A stretch of 64,000 bases of DNA from Actinernus sp. WN-2022 (GCA_030867875.1 JAOWCC010000936.1:16500095-16564094); one strand, 5' to 3'; numbered from the stretch's first letter, positions 47,321 to 61,569 are shown. Translations and numbers: made by a program. The notes: generated by a model from the letters alone, not told the origin.

Positions 47321-49116
47321 AGACCGGGTAGGCAAATAATCTTGGATTTCTTACAAAAATAAAAAAACACTCAATATGCTTCAAAATGATCTCAAACAAT
47401 CTCCTGGTAGCTTCAGAACATGAATGGATTAAGTTGGAGAAAGAATTGAAGAAAAAATTAACATCATCAAAAATGGTCAAATCTGGATTTCTGACAAAAA
47501 TAAAAAAACACTCAATATGCTTCAAAATGATCTCAAACAATCTCCTGTTAGCTTCAGAACATGAATGGATTAAGTTGGAGAAAGAATTGAACAAAAAATC
47601 AACATCTTAAAAAAATGGTCAAATCTGGATATTTTTTGCCAGACCGGGTAGGCGAAAAGTCTTGGATTTCTGACAAAAATAAAAAAACCACTCAATATGC
47701 TTCAAAATGATCTCAAACAATCTCCTGTTAGCTTCAGAACATCAATGGATTAAGTTGGAGAAAGAATTGAAGTAAAAATTAACATCTTCAAAAAATGGTC
47801 AAATCTGAATATTTTTTCCAAGACCGGGTAGGCGAAAAATCTTGGATTTCTGACAAAAATGAAAAAACACTCAATATGCTTCAAAATGATATCAAACAAT
47901 CTCCTGTTAGCTTCAGAACATGAATGGATTAAGTTGGAGTAAGAATTGAATAAAAAAATCAACATCTTCAAAAAATGGTCAAATCTGAATATTTTTTGCC
48001 AGACCGGGTAGGCAAATAATCTTGGATTTCTTACAAAAATAAAAAAAACACTCAATATGCTTCAAAATGATCTCAAACAATCTCCTGGTAGCTTCTGAAC
48101 ATCAATGGATTAAGTTGGAGAAAGAATTGAAGAAAAAATTAACATCATCAAAAATGGTCAAATCTGGATTTCTGACAAAAACTAAAAAAACACTCAATAT
48201 GCTTCAAAATGATCTCAAACAATCTCCTGGTAGCTTCAGAACATGAATGGATTAAGTTGGAGAAAGAATTGAAGAAAAAAATTAACATCATCAAAAATGG
48301 TCAAATCTGGATTTCTGACAAAAATAAAAAAACACTCAATATGCTTCAAAATGATCTCAAACAATCTCCTGGTAGCTTCTGAACATCAATGGATTAAGTT
48401 GGAGAAAGAATTGAACAAAAAATCAACATCTTCAAAAAATGGTCAAATCTGAATATTTTTTGCCAGACCGGGTAGGCGAAAAATCTTGGATTTCTGACAA
48501 AAATAAAAAAAACACTCACTATGCTTCAAAATGATCTCAAACAATCTCCTGTTAGCTTCTGAACATCAATGGATTAAGTTGGAGAAAGAATTGAAGTAAA
48601 AATTAACATCATCAAAAATGTTCAAATCTGGATTTTTGATTACTAACAAAAACTAAAAACCACTCGATAATGCTTCAAAATGATATCAAACAATCTCCTG
48701 TTAGCTTCAGAACATGAATGGATTAAGTTGGAGAAAGAATTGAACAAAAAATCAACATCTTCAAAAAATGGTCAAATCTGGATATTTTTTGCCAGACCGG
48801 GTAGGCGAAAAATCTTGGATTTCTGACAAAAATAAAAAAACCACTCAATATGCTTCAAAATGATCTGAAACAATCTCCTGTTAGCTTCTGAATATCAATG
48901 GATTAAATTGGAGAAAGAATTGAAGTAAAAATTAACATCTTCAAAAAATGGTCAAATCTGGATTTCTGACAAAAATAAAAAAACACTCAATATGCTTCAA
49001 AATGATATCAAACAATCTCCTGTTAGCTTCAGAACATGAATGGATTAAGTTGGAGAAAGAATTGAACAAAAAATCAACATAATTCAAAAATGGTCAAATC
49101 TGGATTTTTTAGCCAG
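47321..49116 (+). repeat. Monomer block S37-S38
   Basis: Matches 42551-43740 at offset 4770, then moves to units with CACTCACTATGC, GATTACTAACAAAAAC near 48.64 kb, GATCTGAAACAATC and GATTAAATTGGAG near 48.9 kb. It includes the left copy of the 1538-bp duplication. Confidence 0.82.
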
Positions 49117-49354
49117 TGTCTATCCTTCATAACACACACCTGAATATCTGCTTCCTTTCTCGACACCTTCATAACACGTACCTCAATATCTTCCTGTCTC
49201 CACACATCAGAAGCAGTGTCTATCTTGTTTAGATGAGTTACGTTGTCAGGTCACAGGAACTCCATGGCCAGTAGGTACATATCCTATCGAGATATCGATA
49301 TCGTTTAGAAGTTTATTCTGCATTTAAGGTACCGACCATTATGATAATTAGTAG
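49117..49354 (+). repeat. S element copy 38
   Basis: ATAATTC-type left flank; TATATA on the right. The next S is 4.5 kb away. Confidence 0.9.
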
Positions 49355-49408
49355 AGACCGGGTAGGCAAATAATCTTGGATTTCTTACAAAAATAAAAAA
49401 ACACTCAA

Positions 49409-49414
49409 TATATA
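49409..49414. other. TATATA at the MITE site after S38
   Basis: Third TATATA site and the only one in the MITE-free second domain. Confidence 0.6.
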
Positions 49415-51899
49415 TGCTTCAAAATGATCTCAAACAATCTCCTGGTAGCTTCAGAACATGAATGGATTAAGTTGGAGTAAGAATTGAATAAAAAAATCAA
49501 CATCTTCAAAAAATGGTCAAATCTGAATATTTTTTGCCAGACCGGGTAGGCAAATAATCTTGGATTTCTTACAAAAATAAAAAAAACACTCAATATGCTT
49601 CAAAATGATCTCAAACAATCTCCTGGTAGCTTCTGAACATCAATGGATTAAGTTGGAGAAAGAATTGAAGAAAAAATTAACATCATCAAAAATGGTCAAA
49701 TCTGGATTTCTGACAAAAACTAAAAAAACACTCAATATGCTTCAAAATGATCTCAAACAATCTCCTGGTAGCTTCAGAACATGAATGGATTAAGTTGGAG
49801 AAAGAATTGAAGAAAAAAATTAACATCATCAAAAATGGTCAAATCTGGATTTCTGACAAAAATAAAAAAACACTCAATATGCTTCAAAATGATCTCAAAC
49901 AATCTCCTGGTAGCTTCTGAACATCAATGGATTAAGTTGGAGAAAGAATTGAACAAAAAATCAACATCTTCAAAAAATGGTCAAATCTGAATATTTTTTG
50001 CCAGACCGGGTAGGCGAAAAATCTTGGATTTCTGACAAAAATAAAAAAAACACTCACTATGCTTCAAAATGATCTCAAACAATCTCCTGTTAGCTTCTGA
50101 ACATCAATGGATTAAGTTGGAGAAAGAATTGAAGTAAAAATTAACATCATCAAAAATGTTCAAATCTGGATTTTTGATTACTAACAAAAACTAAAAACCA
50201 CTCGATAATGCTTCAAAATGATATCAAACAATCTCCTGTTAGCTTCAGAACATGAATGGATTAAGTTGGAGAAAGAATTGAACAAAAAATCAACATCTTC
50301 AAAAAATGGTCAAATCTGGATATTTTTTGCCAGACCGGGTAGGCGAAAAATCTTGGATTTCTGACAAAAATAAAAAAACCACTCAATATGCTTCAAAATG
50401 ATCTGAAACAATCTCCTGTTAGCTTCTGAATATCAATGGATTAAATTGGAGAAAGAATTGAAGTAAAAATTAACATCTTCAAAAAATGGTCAAATCTGGA
50501 TTTCTGACAAAAATAAAAAAACACTCAATATGCTTCAAAATGATCTCAAACAATCTCCTGTTAGCTTCACAACATGAATGGATTAAGTTGGAGAAAGAAT
50601 TGAACAAAAAATCAACATCTTAAAAAAATGGTCAAATCTGGATATTTTTTGCCAGACCGGGTAGGCGAAAAGTCTTGGATTTCTGACAAAAATAAAAAAA
50701 CCACTCAATATGCTTCAAAATGATCTCAAACAATCTCCTGTTAGCTTCAGAACATCAATGGATTAAGTTGGAGAAAGAATTGAAGTAAAAATTAACATCT
50801 TCAAAAAATGGTCAAATCTGAATATTTTTTGCCAGACCGGGTAGGCGAAAAATCTTGGATTTCTGACAAAAATGAAAAAAACCACTCAATATGCTTCAAA
50901 ATGATCTCAAACAATCTCCTGGTAGCTTCTGAACATCAATGGATTAAGTTGGAGAAAGAATTGAAGAAAAAATTAACATCATCAAAAATGGTCAAATCTG
51001 GATTTCTGACAAAAATAAAAAAACATTCAATATGCTTCAAAATGATCTCAAACAATCTCCTGGTAGCTTCAGAACATGAATGGATTAAGTTGGAGAAAGA
51101 ATTGAAGAAAAAATTAACATCATCAAAAATGGTCAAATCTGGATTTCTGACAAAAATAAAAAACCACTCAATATGCTTCAAAATGATCTCAAACAATCTC
51201 CTGTTAGCTTCAGAACATGAATGGATTAAGTTGGAGAAAGAATTGAACAAAAAAATCAACATCTTCAAAAAATGGTCAAATCTGGATATTTTTTGCCAGA
51301 CCGGGTAGGCGAAAAATCGTGGATTTCTGACAAAAATAAAAAAACCACTCAATATGCTTCAAAATGATCTCAAACAATCTCCTGTTAGCTTCTGAACATC
51401 AATGGATTAAGTTGGAGAAAGAATTGAAGTAAAAATTAACATCATCAAAAATGGTCAAATCTGGCTTTTTGATTTCTGACAAAAACTAAAAACCACTCGA
51501 TAATGCTTCAAAATGATATCAAACAATCTCCTGTTAGCTCCAGAACATGAATGGATTAAGTTGGAGAAAGAATTGAACAAAAAATCAACATCTTCAAAAA
51601 ATGGTCAAATCTGGATATTTTTTGCCAGACCGGGTAGGCAAAAAATCTTGGATTTCTGACAAAAATAAAAAAACCACTCAATATGCTTCAAAATGATCTC
51701 AAACAATCTCCTGTTAGCTTCTGAACATCAATGGATTAAGTTGGAGAAAGAATTGAAGTAAAAATTAACATCATCAAAAATGTTCAAATCTGGCTTTTTG
51801 ATTTCTGACAAAAACTAAAAACCACTCGATAATGCTTCAAAATGATATCAAACAATCTCCTGTTAGCTCCAGAACATGAATGGATTAAGTTGGAGAAAG

Positions 51900-53770
51900 A
51901 ATTGAACAAAAAATCAACATCTTCAAAAAATGGTCAAATCTGAATATTTTTTGCCAGACCGGGTAGGCGAAAAATCTTGGATTTCTGACAAAAATAAAAA
52001 AACCACTCAATATGCTTCAAAATGATCTCAAACAATCTCCTGTTAGCTTCTGAACATCAATGGATTAAGTTGGAGAAAGAATTGAAGTAAAAATTAACAT
52101 CATCAAAAAATGGTCAAATCGGATTTTTGATTTCTGACAAAAACTAAAAACCACTCGATAATGCTTCAAAATGATATCAAACAATCTCCTGTTAGCTTCA
52201 CAACATGAATGGATTAAGTTGGAGAAAGAATTGAACAAAAAATCAACATCTTCAAAAAATGGTCAAATCTGTATATTTTTTGCCAGACCGGGTAGGCGAA
52301 AAATCTTGGATTTCTGACAAAAATAAAAAAAACCCTCAATATGCTTCAAAATGATCTCAAACAATCTCCTGGTAGCTTCTGAACATCAATGGATTAAGTT
52401 GGAGAAAGAATTGAAGAAAAAATTAACATCATCAAAAATGGTCAAATCTGGATTTCTGACAAAAATAAAAAACCACTCAATATGCTTCAAAATGATCTCA
52501 AACAATCTCCTGTTAGCTTCAGAACATGAATGGATTAAGTTGGAGAAAGAATTGAACAAAAAATTAACATCATCAAAAATGGTCAAATCTGGATTTCTGA
52601 CAAAAATAAAAAAACACTCAATATGCTTCAAAATGATCTCAAACAATCTCCTGTTAGCTTCAGAACATGAATGGATTAAGTTGGAGAAAGAATTGAACAA
52701 AAAATCAACATCTTAAAAAAATGGTCAAATCTGGATATTTTTTGCCAGACCGGGTAGGCGAAAAGTCTTGGATTTCTGACAAAAATAAAAAAACACTCAA
52801 TATGCTTCAAAATGATATCAAACAATCTCCTGTTAGCTTCAGAACATGAATGGATTAAGTTGGAGAAAGAATTGAACAAAAAATCAACATCTTCAAAAAA
52901 TGGTCAAATCTGAATATTTTTTGCCAGACCGGGTAGGCGAAAAATCTTGGATTTCTGACAAAAATAAAAAAACCACTCAATATGCTTCAAAATGATCTCA
53001 AACAATCTCCTGTTAGCTTCTGAACATCAATGGATTAAGTTGGAGAAAGAATTGAAGTAAAAATTAACATCATCCAAAAATGGTCAAATCGGATTTTTGA
53101 TTTCTGACAAAAACTAAAAACCACTCGATAATGCTTCAAAATGATATCAAACAATCTCCTGTTAGCTTCACAACATGAATGGATTAAGTTGGAGAAAGAA
53201 TTGAACAAAAAATCAACATCTTCAAAAAATGGTCAAATCTGTATATTTTTTGCCAGACCGGGTAGGCGAAAAATCTTGGATTTCTGACAAAAATAAAAAA
53301 AACCCTCAATATGCTTCAAAATGATCTCAAACAATCTCCTGGTAGCTTCTGAACATCAATGGATTAAGTTGGAGAAAGAATTGAAGAAAAAATTAACATC
53401 ATCAAAAATGGTCAAATCTGGATTTCTGACAAAAATAAAAAACCACTCAATATGCTTCAAAATGATCTCAAACAATCTCCTGTTAGCTTCAGAACATGAA
53501 TGGATTAAGTTGGAGAAAGAATTGAACAAAAAATTAACATCATCAAAAATGGTCAAATCTGGATTTCTGACAAAAATAAAAAAACACTCAATATGCTTCA
53601 AAATGATCTCAAACAATCTCCTGTTAGCTTCAGAACATGAATGGATTAAGTTGGAGAAAGAATTGAACAAAAAATCAACATCTTAAAAAAATGGTCAAAT
53701 CTGGATATTTTTTGCCAGACCGGGTAGGCGAAAAATCTTGGATTTCTGACAAAAATAAAAAAACACTCAA
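51900..53770 (+). repeat. 970-bp tandem duplication
   Basis: About 51.9-52.8 and 52.87-53.77 kb repeat at 970 bp. Differences include CATCAAAAAATGG near 52.11 kb against CATCCAAAAATGG near 53.08 kb, and GAAAAGTCTTGG against GAAAAATCTTGG near the right end. Confidence 0.8.
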
Positions 53771-53896
53771 TATGCTTCAAAATGATCTCAAACAATCTCC
53801 TGTTAGCTTCAGAACATGAATGGATTAAGTTGGAGAAAGAATTGAACAAAAAATGAACATAATTCAAAAATGGTCAAATCTGGATTTTTTAGCCAG

Positions 53897-54134
53897 TGTC
53901 TATCCTTCATAACACACACCTGAATATCTGCTTCCTTTCTCGACACCTTCATAACACGTACCTCAATATCTTCCTGTCTCCACACATCAGAAGCAGTGTC
54001 TATCTTGTTTAGATGAGTTACGTTGTCAGGTCACAGGAACTCCATGGCCAGTAGGTACATATCCTATCGAGATATCGATATCGTTTAGAAGTTTATTCTG
54101 CATTTAAGGTACCGACCATTATGATAATTAGTAG
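53897..54134 (+). repeat. S element copy 39
   Basis: ATGAACATAATTC left flank. Confidence 0.9.
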
Positions 54135-55605
54135 AGACCGGGTAGGCAAATAATCTTGGATTTCTTACAAAAATAAAAAAACACTCAATATGCTTCAAAA
54201 TGATCTCAAACAATCTCCTGGTAGCTTCAGAACATGAATGGATTAAGTTGGAGAAAGAATTGAAGTAAAAATTAACATCATCAAAAATGGTCAAATCTGG
54301 ATTTCTGACAAAAATAAAAAAACACTCAATATGCTTCAAAATGATCTCAAACAATCTCCTGTTAGCTTCAGAACATGAATGGATTAAGTTGGAGAAAGAA
54401 TTGAACAAAAAATCAACATCTTAAAAAAATGGTCAAATCTGGATATTTTTTGCCAGACCGGGTAGGCGAAAAGTCTTGGATTTCTGACAAAAATAAAAAA
54501 ACACTCAATATGCTTCAAAATGATCTCAAACAATCTCCTGTTAGCTTCAGAACATCAATGGATTAAGTTGGAGAAAGAATTGAAGTAAAAATTAACATCT
54601 TCAAAAAATGGTCAAATCTGAATATTTTTTCCAAGACCGGGTAGGCGAAAAATCTTGGATTTCTGACAAAAATGAAAAAACACTCAATATGCTTCAAAAT
54701 GATATCAAACAATCTCCTGTTAGCTTCAGAACATGAATGGATTAAGTTGGAGTAAGAATTGAATAAAAAAATCAACATCTTCAAAAAATGGTCAAATCTG
54801 AATATTTTTTGCCAGACCGGGTAGGCAAATAATCTTGGATTTCTTACAAAAATAAAAAAAACACTCAATATGCTTCAAAATGATCTCAAACAATCTCCTG
54901 GTAGCTTCTGAACATCAATGGATTAAGTTGGAGAAAGAATTGAAGTAAAAATTAACATCATCAAAAAATGGTCAAATCGGATTTTTGATTTCTGACAAAA
55001 ACTAAAAACCACTCGATAATGCTTCAAAATGATATCAAACAATCTCCTGTTAGCTTCACAACATGAATGGATTAAGTTGGAGAAAGAATTGAACAAAAAA
55101 TCAACATCTTCAAAAAATGGTCAAATCTGTATATTTTTTGCCAGACCGGGTAGGCGAAAAATCTTGGATTTCTGACAAAAATAAAAAAAACCCTCAATAT
55201 GCTTCAAAATGATCTCAAACAATCTCCTGGTAGCTTCTGAACATCAATGGATTAAGTTGGAGAAAGAATTGAAGAAAAAATTAACATCATCAAAAATGGT
55301 CAAATCTGGATTTCTGACAAAAATAAAAAACCACTCAATATGCTTCAAAATGATCTCAAACAATCTCCTGTTAGCTTCAGAACATGAATGGATTAAGTTG
55401 GAGAAAGAATTGAACAAAAAATTAACATCATCAAAAATGGTCAAATCTGGATTTCTGACAAAAATAAAAAAACACTCAATATGCTTCAAAATGATCTCAA
55501 ACAATCTCCTGTTAGCTTCAGAACATGAATGGATTAAGTTGGAGAAAGAATTGAACAAAAAATCAACATCTTAAAAAAATGGTCAAATCTGGATTTTTTA
55601 GCCAG
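54135..55605 (+). repeat. Monomer block S39-S40
   Basis: Contains the TTTTTTCCAAGACC and TTGGAGTAAG units (54.6-54.8 kb), an S-flank-like unit without S (54763-54943), then the ACCCTCAATATG and 141-bp units leading into the hybrid flank of S40. Confidence 0.82.
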
Positions 55606-55843
55606 TGTCTATCCTTCATAACACACACCTGAATATCTGCTTCCTTTCTCGACACCTTCATAACACGTACCTCAATATCTTCCTGTCTCCACACATCAGA
55701 AGCAGTGTCTATCTTGTTTAGATGAGTTACGTTGTCAGGTCACAGGAACTCCATGGCCAGTAGGTACATATCCTATCGAGATATCGATATCGTTTAGAAG
55801 TTTATTCTGCATTTAAGGTACCGACCATTATGATAATTAGTAG
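55606..55843 (+). repeat. S element copy 40 (hybrid left flank)
   Basis: Left flank is AACATCTTAAAAAAATGG joined to GGATTTTTTAGCC. Where related blocks (40.6, 44.5, 45.5, 53.7 kb) have a long unit, then another unit, then S, here the first long unit runs straight into S, so one spacing unit has been lost. Confidence 0.9.
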
Positions 55844-58800
55844 AGACCGGGTAGGCAAATAATCTTGGATTTCTTACAAAAATAAAAAAACACTCAATAT
55901 GCTTCAAAATGATCTCAAACAATCTCCTGGTAGCTTCAGAACATGAATGGATTAAGTTGGAGAAAGAATTGAAGTAAAAATTAACATCATCAAAAATGGT
56001 CAAATCTGGATTTCTGACAAAAATAAAAAAACACTCAATATGCTTCAAAATGATCTCAAACAATCTCCTGTTAGCTTCAGAACATGAATGGATTAAGTTG
56101 GAGAAAGAATTGAACAAAAAATCAACATCTTAAAAAAATGGTCAAATCTGGATATTTTTTGCCAGACCGGGTAGGCGAAAAGTCTTGGATTTCTGACAAA
56201 AATAAAAAAACCACTCAATATGCTTCAAAATGATCTCAAACAATCTCCTGTTAGCTTCAGAACATCAATGGATTAAGTTGGAGAAAGAATTGAAGTAAAA
56301 ATTAACATCTTCAAAAAATGGTCAAATCTGAATATTTTTTCCAAGACCGGGTAGGCGAAAAATCTTGGATTTCTGACAAAAATGAAAAAACACTCAATAT
56401 GCTTCAAAATGATATCAAACAATCTCCTGTTAGCTTCAGAACATGAATGGATTAAGTTGGAGTAAGAATTGAATAAAAAAATCAACATCTTCAAAAAATG
56501 GTCAAATCTGAATATTTTTTGCCAGACCGGGTAGGCAAATAATCTTGGATTTCTTACAAAAATAAAAAAAACACTCAATATGCTTCAAAATGATCTCAAA
56601 CAATCTCCTGGTAGCTTCTGAACATCAATGGATTAAGTTGGAGAAAGAATTGAAGAAAAAATTAACATCATCAAAAATGGTCAAATCTGGATTTCTGACA
56701 AAAACTAAAAAAACACTCAATATGCTTCAAAATGATCTCAAACAATCTCCTGGTAGCTTCAGAACATGAATGGATTAAGTTGGAGAAAGAATTGAAGAAA
56801 AAAATTAACATCATCAAAAATGGTCAAATCTGGATTTCTGACAAAAATAAAAAAACACTCAATATGCTTCAAAATGATCTCAAACAATCTCCTGGTAGCT
56901 TCTGAACATCAATGGATTAAGTTGGAGAAAGAATTGAACAAAAAATCAACATCTTCAAAAAATGGTCAAATCTGAATATTTTTTGCCAGACCGGGTAGGC
57001 GAAAAATCTTGGATTTCTGACAAAAATAAAAAAAACACTCACTATGCTTCAAAATGATCTCAAACAATCTCCTGTTAGCTTCTGAACATCAATGGATTAA
57101 GTTGGAGAAAGAATTGAAGTAAAAATTAACATCATCAAAAATGTTCAAATCTGGATTTTTGATTACTAACAAAAACTAAAAACCACTCGATAATGCTTCA
57201 AAATGATATCAAACAATCTCCTGTTAGCTTCAGAACATGAATGGATTAAGTTGGAGAAAGAATTGAACAAAAAATCAACATCTTCAAAAAATGGTCAAAT
57301 CTGGATATTTTTTGCCAGACCGGGTAGGCGAAAAATCTTGGATTTCTGACAAAAATAAAAAAACCACTCAATATGCTTCAAAATGATCTGAAACAATCTC
57401 CTGTTAGCTTCTGAATATCAATGGATTAAATTGGAGAAAGAATTGAAGTAAAAATTAACATCTTCAAAAAATGGTCAAATCTGGATTTCTGACAAAAATA
57501 AAAAAACACTCAATATGCTTCAAAATGATATCAAACAATCTCCTGTTAGCTTCAGAACATGAATGGATTAAGTTGGAGTAAGAATTGAATAAAAAAATCA
57601 ACATCTTCAAAAAATGGTCAAATCTGAATATTTTTTGCCAGACCGGGTAGGCGAAAAATCTTGGATTTCTGACAAAAATGAAAAAACACTCAATATGCTT
57701 CAAAATGATATCAAACAATCTCCTGTTAGCTTCAGAACATGAATGGATTAAGTTGGAGTAAGAATTGAATAAAAAAATCAACATCTTCAAAAAATGGTCA
57801 AATCTGAATATTTTTTGCCAGACCGGGTAGGCGAAAAATCTTGGATTTCTGACAAAAATAAAAAAAACCACTCAATATGCTTCAAAATGATCTCAAACAA
57901 TCTCCTGGTAGCTTCTGAACATCAATGGATTAAGTTGGAGAAAGAATTGAAGAAAAAATTAACATCATCAAAAATGGTCAAATCTGGATTTCTGACAAAA
58001 ATAAAAAAACACTCAATATGCTTCAAAATGATCTCAAACAATCTCCTGGTAGCTTCAGAACATGAATGGATTAAGTTGGAGAAAGAATTGAAGAAAAAAT
58101 TAACATCATCAAAAATGGTCAAATCTGGATTTCTGACAAAAATAAAAAAACACTCAATATGCTTCAAAATGATCTCAAACAATCTCCTGTTAGCTTCAGA
58201 ACATGAATGGATTAAGTTGGAGAAAGAATTGAACAAAAAATCAACATCTTAAAAAAATGGTCAAATCTGGATATTTTTTGCCAGACCGGGTAGGCGAAAA
58301 GTCTTGGATTTCTGACAAAAATAAAAAAACCACTCAATATGCTTCAAAATGATCTCAAACAATCTCCTGTTAGCTTCAGAACATCAATGGATTAAGTTGG
58401 AGAAAGAATTGAAGTAAAAATTAACATCTTCAAAAAATGGTCAAATCTGAATATTTTTTCCAAGACCGGGTAGGCGAAAAATCTTGGATTTCTGACAAAA
58501 ATGAAAAAACACTCAATATGCTTCAAAATGATATCAAACAATCTCCTGTTAGCTTCAGAACATGAATGGATTAAGTTGGAGTAAGAATTGAATAAAAAAA
58601 TCAACATCTTCAAAAAATGGTCAAATCTGAATATTTTTTGCCAGACCGGGTAGGCAAATAATCTTGGATTTCTTACAAAAATAAAAAAAACACTCAATAT
58701 GCTTCAAAATGATCTCAAACAATCTCCTGGTAGCTTCTGAACATCAATGGATTAAGTTGGAGAAAGAATTGAAGAAAAAATTAACATCATCAAAAATGGT

Positions 58801-61569
58801 CAAATCTGGATTTCTGACAAAAACTAAAAAAACACTCAATATGCTTCAAAATGATCTCAAACAATCTCCTGGTAGCTTCAGAACATGAATGGATTAAGTT
58901 GGAGAAAGAATTGAAGAAAAAAATTAACATCATCAAAAATGGTCAAATCTGGATTTCTGACAAAAATAAAAAAACACTCAATATGCTTCAAAATGATCTC
59001 AAACAATCTCCTGGTAGCTTCTGAACATCAATGGATTAAGTTGGAGAAAGAATTGAACAAAAAATCAACATCTTCAAAAAATGGTCAAATCTGAATATTT
59101 TTTGCCAGACCGGGTAGGCGAAAAATCTTGGATTTCTGACAAAAATAAAAAAAACACTCACTATGCTTCAAAATGATCTCAAACAATCTCCTGTTAGCTT
59201 CTGAACATCAATGGATTAAGTTGGAGAAAGAATTGAAGTAAAAATTAACATCATCAAAAATGTTCAAATCTGGATTTTTGATTACTAACAAAAACTAAAA
59301 ACCACTCGATAATGCTTCAAAATGATATCAAACAATCTCCTGTTAGCTTCAGAACATGAATGGATTAAGTTGGAGAAAGAATTGAACAAAAAATCAACAT
59401 CTTCAAAAAATGGTCAAATCTGGATATTTTTTGCCAGACCGGGTTGGCGAAAAATCTTGGATTTCTGACAAAAATAAAAAAACCACTCAATATGCTTCAA
59501 AATGATCTGAAACAATCTCCTGTTAGCTTCTGAATATCAATGGATTAAATTGGAGAAAGAATTGAAGTAAAAATTAACATCTTCAAAAAATGGTCAAATC
59601 TGGATTTCTGACAAAAATAAAAAAACACTCAATATGCTTCAAAATGATATCAAACAATCTCCTGTTAGCTTCAGAACATGAATGGATTAAGTTGGAGTAA
59701 GAATTGAATAAAAAAATCAACATCTTCAAAAAATGGTCAAATCTGAATATTTTTTGCCAGACCGGGTAGGCGAAAAATCTTGGATTTCTGACAAAAATGA
59801 AAAAACACTCAATATGCTTCAAAATGATATCAAACAATCTCCTGTTAGCTTCAGAACATGAATGGATTAAGTTGGAGTAAGAATTGAATAAAAAAATCAA
59901 CATCTTCAAAAAATGGTCAAATCTGAATATTTTTTGCCAGACCGGGTAGGCGAAAAATCTTGGATTTCTGACAAAAATAAAAAAAACCACTCAATATGCT
60001 TCAAAATGATCTCAAACAATCTCCTGGTAGCTTCTGAACATCAATGGATTAAGTTGGAGAAAGAATTGAAGAAAAAATTAACATCATCAAAAATGGTCAA
60101 ATCTGGATTTCTGACAAAAATAAAAAAACACTCAATATGCTTCAAAATGATCTCAAACAATCTCCTGGTAGCTTCAGAACATGAATGGATTAAGTTGGAG
60201 AAAGAATTGAAGTAAAAATTAACATCATCAAAAATGGTCAAATCGGATTTTTGATTTCTGACAAAAACTAAAAACCACTCGATAATGCTTCAAAATGATA
60301 TCAAACAATCTCCTGTTAGCTTCAGAACATGAATGGATTAAGTTGGAGAAAGAATTGAACAAAAAATCAACATCTTCAAAAAATGGTCAAATCTGGATAT
60401 TTTTTGCCAGACCGGGTAGGCGAAAAGTCTTGGATTTCTGACAAAAATAAAAAAAACACTCAATATGCTTCAAAATGATCTCAAACAATCTCCTGTTAGC
60501 TTCTGAACATCAATGGATTAAGTTGGAGAAAGAATTGAAGTAAAAATTAACATCATCAAAAATGTTCAAATCTGGCTTTTTGATTTCTGACAAAAACTAA
60601 AAACCACTCGATAATGCTTCAAAATGATATCAAACAATCTCCTGTTAGCTTCAGAACATGAATGGATTAAGTTGGAGAAAGAATTGAACAAAAAATCAAC
60701 ATCTTCAAAAAATGGTCAAATCTGAATATTTTTTGCCAGACCGGGTAGGCGAAAAATCTTGGATTTCTGACAAAAATAAAAAAAACACTCACTATGCTTC
60801 AAAATGATCTCAAACAATCTCCTGTTAGCTTCTGAACATCAATGGATTAAGTTGGAGAAAGAATTGAACAAAAAATCAACATCTTCAAAAAATGGTCAAA
60901 TCTGAATATTTTTTGCCAGACCGGGTAGGCGAAAAATCTTGGATTTCTGACAAAAATAAAAAAAACACTCACTATGCTTCAAAATGATCTCAAACAATCT
61001 CCTGTTAGCTTCTGAACATCAATGGATTAAGTTGGAGAAAGAATTGAAGTAAAAATTAACATCATCAAAAATGTTCAAATCTGGATTTTTGATTTCTAAC
61101 AAAAACTAAAAACCACTCGATAATGCTTCAAAATGATATCAAACAATCTCCTGTTAGCTTCAGAACATGAATGGATTAAGTTGGAGAAAGAATTGAACAA
61201 AAAATCAACATCTTCAAAAAATGGTCAAATCTGGATATTTTTTGCCAGACCGGGTAGGCGAAAAATCTTGGATTTCTGACAAAAATAAAAAAAACACTCA
61301 ATATGCTTCAAAATGATCTCAAACAATCTCCTGTTAGCTTCTGAATATCAATGGATTAAGTTGGAGAAAGAATTGAAGTAAAAATTAACATCTTCAAAAA
61401 ATGGTCAAATCTGGATTTCTGACAAAAATAAAAAAACACTCAATATGCTTCAAAATGATATCAAACAATCTCCTGTTAGCTTCAGAACATGAATGGATTA
61501 AGTTGGAGAAAGAATTGAACAAAAAATCAACATAATTCAAAAATGGTCAAATCTGGATTTTTTAGCCAG
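55844..61569 (+). repeat. Monomer-only block S40-S41 (5.7 kb)
   Basis: The longest stretch without S. It is built mostly of the 2119-bp tandem duplication, then a copy of the 46.1-47.1 kb block with one extra 149+180 bp pair. Two near-identical TTGGAGTAAG units lie side by side near 57.6-57.8 kb and again near 59.7-59.9 kb. Confidence 0.83.
55990..60210 (+). repeat. 2119-bp tandem duplication
   Basis: About 55.99-58.09 and 58.11-60.21 kb repeat at 2119 bp. I noticed one private change in the right copy, GGGTTGGCG at 59445 against GGGTAGGCG at 57326. The near identity points to a recent duplication. Confidence 0.82.

Larger units (their letters stand above)
47940..50530 (+). repeat. 1538-bp tandem duplication
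   Basis: From TTGGAGTAAG near 47940 to about 48.99 kb, the sequence recurs from 49478 to about 50.53 kb. S38 and its flanks lie between the two matching parts, so one unit contains S and the other has been replaced beyond about 50.53 kb. Confidence 0.8.
49355..53896 (+). repeat. Monomer-only block S38-S39 (4.5 kb)
   Basis: No S or MITE. It holds the right copy of the 1538-bp duplication, a run of 141-bp units near 50.9-51.2 kb, 149-bp units with TTAGCTCCAGAAC near 51.53 and 51.87 kb, and the 970-bp duplication. The longest forward open frame of the window (50808-51308) falls here because consecutive units have lengths divisible by three. Confidence 0.83.

Noticed and set aside
50808..51308. 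Longest forward open frame (166 codons), and the many 60-154-codon frames on both strands
   Set aside because: They are read from tandem monomers, overlap each other on opposite strands, change with unit length, and have no start context, intron signals or recognisable domain. They are consequences of repeat length, not genes.
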